Positions 1-5,752 of a stretch of DNA of 11,146 nt are shown in pieces. The stretch is from Bacteroides sp. (lineage in GTDB: Bacteria > Bacteroidota > Bacteroidia > Bacteroidales > Bacteroidaceae), in the NCBI GenBank assembly GCA_017556595.1, contig JAFYML010000258.1:1-11146 (forward strand), read 5' to 3'. Under the pieces are notes generated by a model. That model saw nothing but the letters and a program-made list of their open reading frames with translations, did not search any database and was not told the DNA's origin. The translations under genes were made by a program, and so were the position numbers. Position 1 is the stretch's first letter; each line of letters opens with the position of its first letter.

Positions 1-63
1 CATGGTTGTGTCCTTCATGCTCATGGTTATGTCCCTCATGCTCATGGTTGTGTCCCTCATGAT
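1..63 (-). repeat. Three 21-bp tandem repeats encoding the His-rich tract
   Basis: Three near-identical 21-bp units lie at 1-21, 22-42 and 43-63, differing at only a few bases. Each encodes one seven-residue EHEGHNH-type block in frame, so gain or loss of a unit would lengthen or shorten the metal-binding tract without breaking the gene. The array probably continues beyond base 1. Confidence 0.85.
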
Positions 64-175
64 TATGTGCATGCGCTTCGTGGTCGTGGCCTTCGTGGTC
101 GTGGTGTGCATGCTTGCCAGTGCAGGAGCCTAATAGGAATAATCCTACTACTCCCATAAAGATATACTTTTTCAT
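1..175 (-). CDS. His-rich lipoprotein, N-terminal part; probable RND metal-efflux periplasmic adaptor (CusB/CzcB-like), runs off the window
   Basis: Only the first 58 codons are present; the gene continues past base 1. The start is the ATG at 175-173. The protein opens with a lipoprotein signal (MKKYIFMGVVGLFLLGSC) with lipobox LGSC and predicted lipidated Cys18, so it should be anchored to a membrane on the periplasmic side. From residue 22 the sequence is almost only His, Glu, Asp, Asn and Gly, in units such as HDHEG and EGHNHEH, a likely binding tract for soft or borderline metal ions. The DNA shows three 21-bp repeats here. The His/Cys-rich gene at 253-657 lies 77 bp upstream on the same strand, so one transcript is likely. 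In Bacteroides, lipoproteins with this kind of leader are commonly adaptors of RND heavy-metal pumps; that is family recall, since the diagnostic adaptor domains lie outside the window. A stand-alone His-rich metal-binding lipoprotein is the main alternative. Confidence 0.62.
   Translation of the reverse strand, partial: MKKYIFMGVVGLFLLGSCTGKHAHHDHEGHDHEAHAHNHEGHNHEHEGHNHEHEGHNH
76..105 (-). repeat. Two 15-bp tandem repeats in the same His-rich tract
   Basis: The 15-bp unit cttcgtggtcgtggc at 76-90 is followed directly by a copy at 91-105 with one changed base. Read on the minus strand it encodes HDHEG/HDHEA, a second, shorter type of metal-ligand repeat beside the 21-bp array. Confidence 0.8.
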
Positions 176-252
176 GTTTATATGTTTTTTTTGATTTTAC
201 AAAAAGAGGAATATGAATAAAGCAATAGCGCTCTATTCTTTTTGCGAGTGTA

Positions 253-657
253 TTATGCGCAAGGAGGTGCGCGAAGCCCTTTGGCAAACGGAATGCGTGT
301 GCCGTGCAACGACTCTCGATAGCCGTAATCAATATGGTTCTTAGGAATTTCGGGCGCGAAATAAGATAGTATATAGGGTATTATATACTCAACAAGTTGA
401 ACATCGTCAATGTGCGATTTGTACTCGTTGCTCGAGGGAAGTTGTTGAAAAAAGTGGGTAGTTACACATCCTGTATCCGCACAGCCATGGTTGTGTGCAT
501 GTGCATCGTCGTTGTGATGATGGCAACAATCGGTATGTACATCGTCCTTAATACATATCTGGCCGTCGGCATGGTGATGATGAGGCATAACGGGTATGGT
601 CAACATCAGTATGCTGAATAAAAGCAATAGATAAGATATGTATTTTCGCTTTATCAT
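253..657 (-). CDS. Small His/Cys-rich membrane-anchored protein (DUF6769-like), probable metal-binding partner of an efflux system
   Basis: The protein has 134 residues from the ATG at 657-655. An in-frame ATG at 708 would give 151 residues, but it lies upstream of the promoter element at 678-685, and only the 657 start puts a Lys/Arg-rich leader (MIKRKY) before a hydrophobic segment at residues 6-24. After it comes a run of four His (26-29), then Cys35, the pair Cys44-Cys45, His46-48, His53/55/57, Cys59 and Cys64, and a fairly conserved-looking TTHFFQQ stretch. The C-terminus is basic and ends near GLRAPP. The density of His and Cys suggests binding of Cu, Zn, Ag or a similar ion on the periplasmic side. 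I associate this architecture with the Bacteroidales family DUF6769, which sits in front of cation-efflux genes; that is recall. It is followed 77 bp later by the His-rich lipoprotein gene, which supports a metal-export role. The ligand and exact job are unknown. Confidence 0.72.
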   Translation of the reverse strand: MIKRKYISYLLLLFSILMLTIPVMPHHHHADGQICIKDDVHTDCCHHHNDDAHAHNHGCADTGCVTTHFFQQLPSSNEYKSHIDDVQLVEYIIPYILSYFAPEIPKNHIDYGYRESLHGTRIPFAKGLRAPPCA

Positions 658-677
658 TCTATATGAATTTTCCTGTG

Positions 678-708
678 CAAAGATAATATTTGGTGGAAAT
701 TTATGCAA
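678..708 (-). promoter_or_regulatory. Bacteroidetes-type promoter of the metal-handling genes
   Basis: On the minus strand TATCTTTG (685-678) matches the -7 consensus TAnnTTTG. A TTG at 708-706, about 20 bp upstream, fits the -33 element. Transcription would start close to 671, giving a leader of about 15 nt before the ATG at 657. This position rules out the longer start at 708. Confidence 0.65.
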
Positions 709-759
709 GTTTTATATATTTTTTTGGGATAGATAGTCATAAAATGCGAAAGAATTGTT

Positions 760-767
760 TACCTTTG
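760..767 (+). promoter_or_regulatory. -7 element of the response-regulator gene
   Basis: TACCTTTG matches TAnnTTTG and is followed by the typical CAC. It ends 33 bp before the ATG at 801. No clear -33 TTTG is visible at the expected distance, so the site may be weak or activator-dependent. Confidence 0.55.
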
Positions 768-800
768 CACGTCTTAACACCTTTACACTGATTTTTGAAA

Positions 801-1199
801 ATGGATAATATCACAAACAATAGCATGAAACCTTTGGTACTCGTTGCCGAAGATGATGAGAGTAACTTCAAACTGATTAAGGCTATTCTAAGCAAAAAAT
901 GCGAATTGGTTTGGGGGCATACAGGCCTTGAAATCATTGAGTTGTACAAGCAGCATCGTGGCGAGGCCAAGATGATACTTATGGACATAAAAATGCCCGA
1001 CATGAATGGCTTGGTTGCAACAAAGAACATCCGCGAGATGGATAAACAAATACCCATTGTGATGCAAACAGCCTATGCCTTTGCCAGCGACCGCGACAAT
1101 GCCCTTGAGGCCGGTGCCAATGATGTGTTGGTAAAGCCCATTACCATTCAGGTGTTGCGCAATTGCGTTAGCAAGTACATCCCTCAATTAGTTTGGTAG
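801..1199 (+). CDS. Stand-alone response regulator (receiver domain only)
   Basis: This 132-residue protein is essentially one CheY-like receiver domain. It shows the acidic pocket Asp18-Asp19, the phospho-acceptor Asp62 in MDIKMPDMNG, the switch Thr90 and the conserved Lys112 in VKP. No DNA-binding, enzymatic or other output domain follows; the chain stops about 20 residues after the KP motif. The TAYA...AGANDVLVKPI segment resembles the receiver at the C-terminus of hybrid histidine kinases, so it may act in a phosphorelay or by binding a partner. The ATG at 801 was chosen over an in-frame TTG at 795; a further ATG at 825 is possible. No histidine kinase is nearby. The 3' end overlaps the convergent lipoprotein gene by 16 bp. 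The receiver assignment is firm; cognate kinase and target are unknown. Confidence 0.9.
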   Translation: MDNITNNSMKPLVLVAEDDESNFKLIKAILSKKCELVWGHTGLEIIELYKQHRGEAKMILMDIKMPDMNGLVATKNIREMDKQIPIVMQTAYAFASDRDNALEAGANDVLVKPITIQVLRNCVSKYIPQLVW

Positions 1200-2008
1200 G
1201 CTCGCTCTTCCATGCGTTTCTTTATAAATGCAATCTTTTGATTCGCCTCTTCTATCTGCTTGTTTAGCTGTGTGATAGCAGATAATGTTTGCGATAATTT
1301 ATATACCAAGTCGGCTGCTTCGCGGTCGGCTTGTGTCATTTGTGTAGTATAGCTTCGTTCGCCCAAGAATTCCACTTTGATGTTTCTCCCTTTGTTCAGG
1401 CATACAAATCCCATCACGTTGTCGTCCTCGCCCCATTTATAGTCGGCTTTCTCTATTTGCACGCCCAGGTTGCTTGTTTCGTAGCTATCGGCCGATGGTG
1501 GTGTTTGTGCAAAGCTATCGTTAGTGCTCACCTTCACGGCAGTGTGATGTATATTTCTTGTGCCGCAGTATATGCTTGTCATGCTCATTGCACCGCGTTC
1601 GTCCACTTGGAAGCGTAAGAACGAGCGGTTCAAGTTCTTTTCGATTACTTGCGATGGGTGGAGGTAGCGGCCTATTGTTTCGTACTCCTCGTCTTTCTCG
1701 AACACAAATTTCCCTTTCATGGCGGCAAATTCGGTTTGCTTTGTGCCCAGCAGGCTGTCCAGGTAGGCAAGCGTCTTTTCTTGCTCTTTCAGCTCCACCT
1801 CTTGCATCAGTCCGATGCCCGCTTTGCGTGCCTCGTATGCTTTTGGATAGAGAATTTTGATACTGTCAATCTGTAGTTTTGCTTCGTTGTAGTCGCCTGC
1901 CGCAAAAGCCTGTTGCGCCATATCCAAGCGTTCGGCTGCCAATTTCTCTACATCGGTGCATGCCATGCAAGCCAGGCATAGGGCGATGAAAAAGAATACG
2001 TTCTTCAT
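1184..2008 (-). CDS. Unrecognised lipoprotein with N-terminal helical repeat and C-terminal coiled coil
   Basis: The protein has 274 residues from the ATG at 2008-2006. The in-frame ATG at 2041 lies inside the -7 element of its own promoter and would bury the signal peptide, so it was not used. The leader MKNVFFFIALCLACMAC has several Cys; Cys17 is a plausible lipidation site, giving a membrane-anchored periplasmic or surface protein. Residues about 20-60 (AAERL, AQQAFAAGDYNEAKLQIDSI, LYPKA) look like a TPR-type helical hairpin. A run of charged helix follows, then a mixed middle region with an SIYCG...IHHTAVKVS segment, and a heptad-like C-terminus (about 230-270) suggesting a coiled coil. 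I recall similar conserved hypothetical proteins in Bacteroides but know no function. It diverges from the nucleotidyltransferase gene and overlaps the response regulator at its 3' end. Confidence 0.78.
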   Translation of the reverse strand: MKNVFFFIALCLACMACTDVEKLAAERLDMAQQAFAAGDYNEAKLQIDSIKILYPKAYEARKAGIGLMQEVELKEQEKTLAYLDSLLGTKQTEFAAMKGKFVFEKDEEYETIGRYLHPSQVIEKNLNRSFLRFQVDERGAMSMTSIYCGTRNIHHTAVKVSTNDSFAQTPPSADSYETSNLGVQIEKADYKWGEDDNVMGFVCLNKGRNIKVEFLGERSYTTQMTQADREAADLVYKLSQTLSAITQLNKQIEEANQKIAFIKKRMEERAYQTN

Positions 2009-2038
2009 ATAATTTGGGTTCTTATTTGTTTCAAGGGG

Positions 2039-2046
2039 CAAAAATA
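2039..2046 (-). promoter_or_regulatory. -7 element of the lipoprotein gene
   Basis: Read on the minus strand (2046 to 2039) this is TATTTTTG, a match to TAnnTTTG, followed by CCCC. It lies about 30 bp upstream of the ATG at 2008. No convincing -33 element was found. Confidence 0.5.
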
Positions 2047-2059
2047 GAAATAATATCTG

Positions 2060-2067
2060 TATCTTTG
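2060..2067 (+). promoter_or_regulatory. -7 element of the CCA nucleotidyltransferase gene
   Basis: TATCTTTG matches TAnnTTTG and is followed by CCCC. It ends 20 bp before the ATG at 2088, so the leader would be very short. Its expected -33 position falls on the opposite-strand -7 element at 2039-2046. Confidence 0.6.
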
Positions 2068-2087
2068 CCCCGTTTTAGCGCAGAAAT

Positions 2088-3524
2088 ATGATAGAATTGA
2101 CTCCAAACGAACTGAAAGAACGTTTCAGCGACAAGATATTCAAACAGATAGGTGCAATAGCCGACGAACTGGGCATGGAATGCTATGTAGTGGGCGGATA
2201 TGTGCGCGACATCTTCTTGGAACGCCCATCGAAAGATATCGATGTGGTGGTAGTGGGAAGTGGTATAGCCATAGCCGAAGCTCTAGGCAAACGCTTGGGT
2301 AGGGGCGCACATGTGTCGGTATTCAAAAACTTTGGTACGGCACAGTTGAAGTATCGTGGCACGGAGGTGGAGTTTGTGGGGGCGCGTAAAGAGTCGTACA
2401 CGCACGATAGTCGCAAACCAATTGTAGAGGATGGTACGTTGGAGGATGACCAAAACAGACGCGACTTCACTATCAATGCTTTGGCCGTATGCCTGAATAG
2501 TGCTCGTTATGGCGAGTTGGTGGACCCCTTCGACGGGATGGCCGATATGCGCGAACGCATTATACGTACGCCGTTGGATCCCGATATAACCTTTAGCGAC
2601 GACCCCTTGCGCATGATGCGATGCATACGGTTTGCTACGCAACTCAATTTCTATATCGATGATGAAACATTTCTTTCGCTGAGCCGCAATGTGGAGCGCA
2701 TTGGCATTATCTCGAAAGAACGCATTGCCGACGAGCTGAACAAAATAATTCTTTCGCCTATACCCTCTAAAGGATTTGTGGAACTGGACCGCTCGGGGTT
2801 GCTCCCGCTTATCTTTCCCGAACTATCGGCTTTGCAAGGAGTGGAAACAAAGAATGGACGTGCGCACAAGGATAATTTCTATCATACGTTGGAGGTGCTG
2901 GACAACATCAGCCGACACACGGACAACTTGTGGCTGCGCTGGGCGGCCTTGCTGCACGATATAGCCAAACCAACAACCAAACGATGGGAACCGAAGGTGG
3001 GGTGGACATTCCACAACCATAATTTCGTGGGCGAGAAAATGATTCCAAACATCTTCCGCTCCATGAAGCTGCCCATGAACGAAAAGATGAAGTATGTGCA
3101 AAAGATGGTGGGACTGCACATGCGCCCCATTGTGATTGCCGATGAGGAGGTAACCGACTCGGCTGTGCGCCGTTTGCTATTCGAGGCAAGCGATGATATA
3201 GACGACTTGATGCTGCTGTGCGAGGCTGATATTACTTCGAAAAATATGGAGCGCAAACAACGCTTCTTGAACAACTTTCAATTGGTTCGCCAAAAGCTGA
3301 AAGACCTAGAAGAGCGCGACCGCATACGCAACTTCCAACCACCCATCAGCGGCGAAGAGATTATGGCTACCTTTGGCCTACAGCCATGTCAGCAAGTGGG
3401 TTCTATAAAAAGTGCCATCAAAGATGCAATCCTCGATGGCATTATCTCCAACGAATATGAGCCTGCACGGGCTTATATGTTGGAAAAGGCAGAGAAAATG
3501 GGACTGAAGCCTATTGGTCGGTAG
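2088..3524 (+). CDS. cca: CCA tRNA nucleotidyltransferase / poly(A) polymerase family protein with HD domain
   Basis: This 478-residue cytoplasmic enzyme belongs to the class II nucleotidyltransferases, which add or repair the 3'-CCA end of tRNA from CTP and ATP. The N-terminal head carries the family motifs in order: GG at 36-37 with Arg40-Asp41 (VVGGYVRD), the catalytic carboxylates Asp50 and Asp52 (KDIDVVV), and RRDFTINALA at 124-133, the nucleotide-selecting motif. The RNA-binding neck follows with DDPLRMMRCIRFA at 171-183. An HD phosphohydrolase-type domain occupies roughly 255-400, with His266, and His290-Asp291 in LLHDIAK. Length fits HD-containing bacterial homologues. The start lies 20 bp after a good promoter element. 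It diverges from the lipoprotein gene and overlaps the convergent PepSY-like gene by 14 bp. A pure poly(A) polymerase cannot be excluded by motif alone; the tRNA role is the likelier one because no other candidate is visible here. Confidence 0.92.
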   Translation: MIELTPNELKERFSDKIFKQIGAIADELGMECYVVGGYVRDIFLERPSKDIDVVVVGSGIAIAEALGKRLGRGAHVSVFKNFGTAQLKYRGTEVEFVGARKESYTHDSRKPIVEDGTLEDDQNRRDFTINALAVCLNSARYGELVDPFDGMADMRERIIRTPLDPDITFSDDPLRMMRCIRFATQLNFYIDDETFLSLSRNVERIGIISKERIADELNKIILSPIPSKGFVELDRSGLLPLIFPELSALQGVETKNGRAHKDNFYHTLEVLDNISRHTDNLWLRWAALLHDIAKPTTKRWEPKVGWTFHNHNFVGEKMIPNIFRSMKLPMNEKMKYVQKMVGLHMRPIVIADEEVTDSAVRRLLFEASDDIDDLMLLCEADITSKNMERKQRFLNNFQLVRQKLKDLEERDRIRNFQPPISGEEIMATFGLQPCQQVGSIKSAIKDAILDGIISNEYEPARAYMLEKAEKMGLKPIGR

Positions 3525-4011
3525 TGGTTTGCAGCATGTAGCATGCGCCTAAACAATTGTTGAAGTTGGGCAGTTCGTTGCTATCAATAAGTTCGCCACG
3601 CTCATTATAAAGTAGCATATACCCGTTCTCCTCGTTTGGCATGGCCACTAATATGGCTATCAGTGTGTCTTGCTGTGGATATTGTATCTTTACCACATCT
3701 TGCACTTCGTTCGAAGCATATTGACCTTGAGAAAAGGCATTGAAGATGGCCGAAGGTGCCTCCGACAAGCTCTGCCAATCTATTTGCTCCATTACCCAAT
3801 TGCCTTGGGCATCGAACCAAACTTTGGTTTCAAATGCGTCTTGCGTAAAGGTGGCTACATAATAACCTTCGTCGGACGACCAAGCTGCATCTGTTACGTT
3901 GGGGAATACCTTTTTGAAAGCATTCGCTACCTCGGAAGGCACTTCGATGGCAAATGATACATTCGCAATCGTACACATAATCATAAAAAATAAAATTTTT
4001 ATTTCTTTCAT
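3511..4011 (-). CDS. Secreted PepSY-like (DUF2874-type) protein
   Basis: The protein has 166 residues from the ATG at 4011-4009; the longer in-frame start at 4056 adds 15 residues in front of a perfectly good signal peptide and was rejected. Residues 1-21 form the signal (MKEIKILFF...ANVSFA) with a likely cleavage after SFA, so the mature protein should be periplasmic or exported; there is no lipobox Cys. The mature part starts VPSEVANAFKKVFPNV...AAWSSDEGYYVATF...VWFDAQGNW, the pattern of Bacteroidetes PepSY-like domains: a helix, then strands with conserved Trp and aromatic residues. The second half (about 85-150: APSAIFNAF, QDVVKIQYP, GYMLLYNERGELID) looks like a degenerate second copy. Such proteins are thought to bind peptides or inhibit enzymes, but the role here is not known. 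The 3' end overlaps the nucleotidyltransferase gene by 14 bp. No clear promoter was seen upstream. Confidence 0.8.
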   Translation of the reverse strand: MKEIKILFFMIMCTIANVSFAIEVPSEVANAFKKVFPNVTDAAWSSDEGYYVATFTQDAFETKVWFDAQGNWVMEQIDWQSLSEAPSAIFNAFSQGQYASNEVQDVVKIQYPQQDTLIAILVAMPNEENGYMLLYNERGELIDSNELPNFNNCLGACYMLQTTTDQ

Positions 4012-4155
4012 AAAGCTATAGGTTTTATTGATTTTACAAACAACATAACAAAACAACCTTATTTTTTGTTTTCATATTATCATTAAATTGTACGTAATGC
4101 TTACTTGTGTTGCTTACTTTTTATTTCGGATAAGAGAAAATATTTGCGAAAAAGA

Positions 4156-4185
4156 TTGGAAGTATAAAAAGATTATCTATATTTG
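4156..4185 (+). promoter_or_regulatory. Promoter of the glutamate dehydrogenase gene
   Basis: A TTG at 4156-4158 and TATATTTG at 4178-4185 are 19 bp apart, matching the Bacteroidetes -33/-7 arrangement. Transcription would start near 4192, leaving an AT-rich leader of about 70 nt before the ATG at 4262. No riboswitch-like fold was evident in that leader. Confidence 0.65.
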
Positions 4186-4261
4186 CAGTGCTATTTAATA
4201 ACAAAATGCTTTTAATATAGCGTTTTGTAGAAAAACCTAAGTAACCTAAATTTGAGTAGTT

Positions 4262-5599
4262 ATGAATATTGAACGAATCATCTCCTCGTTAGAGGCAAAG
4301 CATCCAGGCGAATTGGAATATCTTCAAGCCGTTAAAGAGGTGTTATTGTCTATCGAAGATATTTATAATGAACACCCCGAGTTTGAAAAAGCTAAAATTA
4401 TAGAACGCTTAGTTGAACCCGATCGCATCTTTACATTCAGAGTAACATGGGTGGATGATAAGGGTGAAGTGCAAACCAATTTAGGTTATCGTGTACAATT
4501 TAACAATGCCATTGGTCCTTACAAAGGCGGCATTCGTTTCCATGCTTCCGTAAATCTTTCCATTTTAAAGTTCTTGGGATTTGAACAAACCTTTAAGAAT
4601 GCATTGACTACATTGCCTATGGGTGGCGGTAAAGGTGGGTCGGATTTCTCACCACGTGGAAAGAGCCAAGCCGAGGTGATGCGCTTCTGTCAAGCCTTTA
4701 TGCTCGAATTGTGGCGTCATTTAGGCCCTGATATGGATGTGCCCGCTGGAGATATAGGCGTAGGCGCTCGCGAAGTGGGCTATATGTTTGGCATGTACAA
4801 GAAACTTACCCGCGAATTTACCGGTACTTTCACTGGTAAGGGGTTGGATTTTGGTGGCTCGCTCATTCGTCCGGAAGCAACAGGCTTTGGTGGCTTATAC
4901 TTCGTAAACGATATGCTTAAGAATAAGGGCATTGACATCAAAGGTAAAACAGTGGCTATCTCAGGCTTTGGAAACGTGGCTTGGGGAGCAGCATTGAAAG
5001 CTACAGAGTTGGGGGCTAAGGTAGTTACAATCTCTGGTCCTGATGGATATATTTACGACCCAACGGGCATCTGTGGCGAAAAGATAGATTATATGCTTGA
5101 ACTTCGTGCATCGGGCAATGATATTGTTGCGCCTTATGCCGACGAATTCCCTGAAGCAACATTTGTGGCAGGTAAACGTCCATGGGAAGTGAAAGTTGAT
5201 ATAGCGTTGCCATGTGCCACTCAAAATGAATTGAATGGCGATGATGCACGCAATTTGATAGCTAATCAAGTGACTTGTGTGGGTGAAATCTCGAACATGG
5301 GATGTACACCGGAAGCAATTGATTTGTTTATCGAAAATCAAATAATGTATGCACCTGGTAAGGCTGTAAATGCAGGTGGTGTAGCAACAAGTGGGTTGGA
5401 AATGAGCCAAAACGCTATGCACATCAGCTGGAGTGCTGCCGAGGTTGATGAAAAACTACACACCATTATGCACGGCATTCACGAGCAATGTGTGAAGTAT
5501 GGAACCGAACCAAATGGCTACATAAATTATGTAAAAGGTGCCAATATTGCAGGCTTCATGAAGGTGGCCAATGCTATGATGGCACAAGGAATTATTTAG
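4262..5599 (+). CDS. gdhA: Glutamate dehydrogenase (hexameric, about 445-residue type)
   Basis: This 445-residue cytoplasmic enzyme interconverts 2-oxoglutarate plus ammonia and glutamate using a nicotinamide cofactor. The substrate-site residues of the hexameric family are all visible: Lys88 in GPYKGGIRF, Gln109, Lys112, catalytic Lys124 in PMGGGKGGSD, and Asp164 in VPAGDIGVG. The Rossmann dinucleotide loop GFGNVA is at 235-240 and is followed by TISGPDGYIYDP; the substrate-contacting region near the end reads GGVATSGLEMSQNA. Length and N-terminus are full. It is transcribed alone, with its own promoter (4156-4185) and a hairpin terminator (5661-5702). Cofactor preference (NADP for assimilation or NAD for catabolism) cannot be settled by eye: Bacteroides carry more than one such enzyme, and the segment after the second Rossmann strand resembles clostridial NAD-linked enzymes as I recall them. 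Family assignment is firm. Confidence 0.96.
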   Translation: MNIERIISSLEAKHPGELEYLQAVKEVLLSIEDIYNEHPEFEKAKIIERLVEPDRIFTFRVTWVDDKGEVQTNLGYRVQFNNAIGPYKGGIRFHASVNLSILKFLGFEQTFKNALTTLPMGGGKGGSDFSPRGKSQAEVMRFCQAFMLELWRHLGPDMDVPAGDIGVGAREVGYMFGMYKKLTREFTGTFTGKGLDFGGSLIRPEATGFGGLYFVNDMLKNKGIDIKGKTVAISGFGNVAWGAALKATELGAKVVTISGPDGYIYDPTGICGEKIDYMLELRASGNDIVAPYADEFPEATFVAGKRPWEVKVDIALPCATQNELNGDDARNLIANQVTCVGEISNMGCTPEAIDLFIENQIMYAPGKAVNAGGVATSGLEMSQNAMHISWSAAEVDEKLHTIMHGIHEQCVKYGTEPNGYINYVKGANIAGFMKVANAMMAQGII

Positions 5600-5660
5600 A
5601 ATTTTTGCTTTCGAGCAAGTAAAATAATACTTTGTTTAGTTGTATTTGTATTTGTGGTTG

Positions 5661-5702
5661 GTGTCGCCCGCGCCTGTGAAGGTATGGGCGGCACATTTTT
5701 TT
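5661..5702 (+). terminator. Rho-independent terminator after glutamate dehydrogenase
   Basis: The arms GTGTCGCCC (5661-5669) and GGGCGGCAC (5686-5694) pair with one G-T wobble. A short inner GCC/GGT pairing is possible, and a run of seven T follows at 5696-5702. It separates this transcript from the aminopeptidase gene. Confidence 0.85.
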
Positions 5703-5715
5703 CATAAAATATTCC

Positions 5716-5723
5716 TATCTTTG
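5716..5723 (+). promoter_or_regulatory. -7 element of the aminopeptidase-enolase transcript
   Basis: TATCTTTG followed by CCCC matches TAnnTTTG and ends 29 bp before the ATG at 5753. The expected -33 region coincides with the 3' arm and T-run of the preceding terminator and has no clear TTTG beyond T-rich sequence. Confidence 0.6.
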
Positions 5724-5752
5724 CCCCCTGAAACTAAGTAAATAATAAAGAT

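Noticed and set aside
1..63. 21-bp repeats as a CRISPR array or mobile-element end
   Set aside because: The units are directly adjacent without spacers and in frame with the His-rich protein, so they are coding repeats.
397..621. Plus-strand 74-residue ORF opposite the His/Cys-rich gene
   Set aside because: It is the reverse complement of His/Asp-rich codons (giving Val/Met-rich sequence), has no promoter, and the minus-strand protein has a signal segment and promoter.
658..708. Longer N-terminus (17 residues) for the His/Cys-rich protein
   Set aside because: It would start upstream of its own TATCTTTG promoter element and hide the hydrophobic leader.
1331..1876. Plus-strand ORFs inside the lipoprotein gene
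   Set aside because: They are shadows without recognisable domains, opposite a gene with a clear lipoprotein signal.
4012..4261. Possible riboswitch or small RNA in the 250-bp gap before glutamate dehydrogenase
   Set aside because: The stretch is AT-rich with no stable hairpin or known motif visible; only the promoter at 4156-4185 could be supported.
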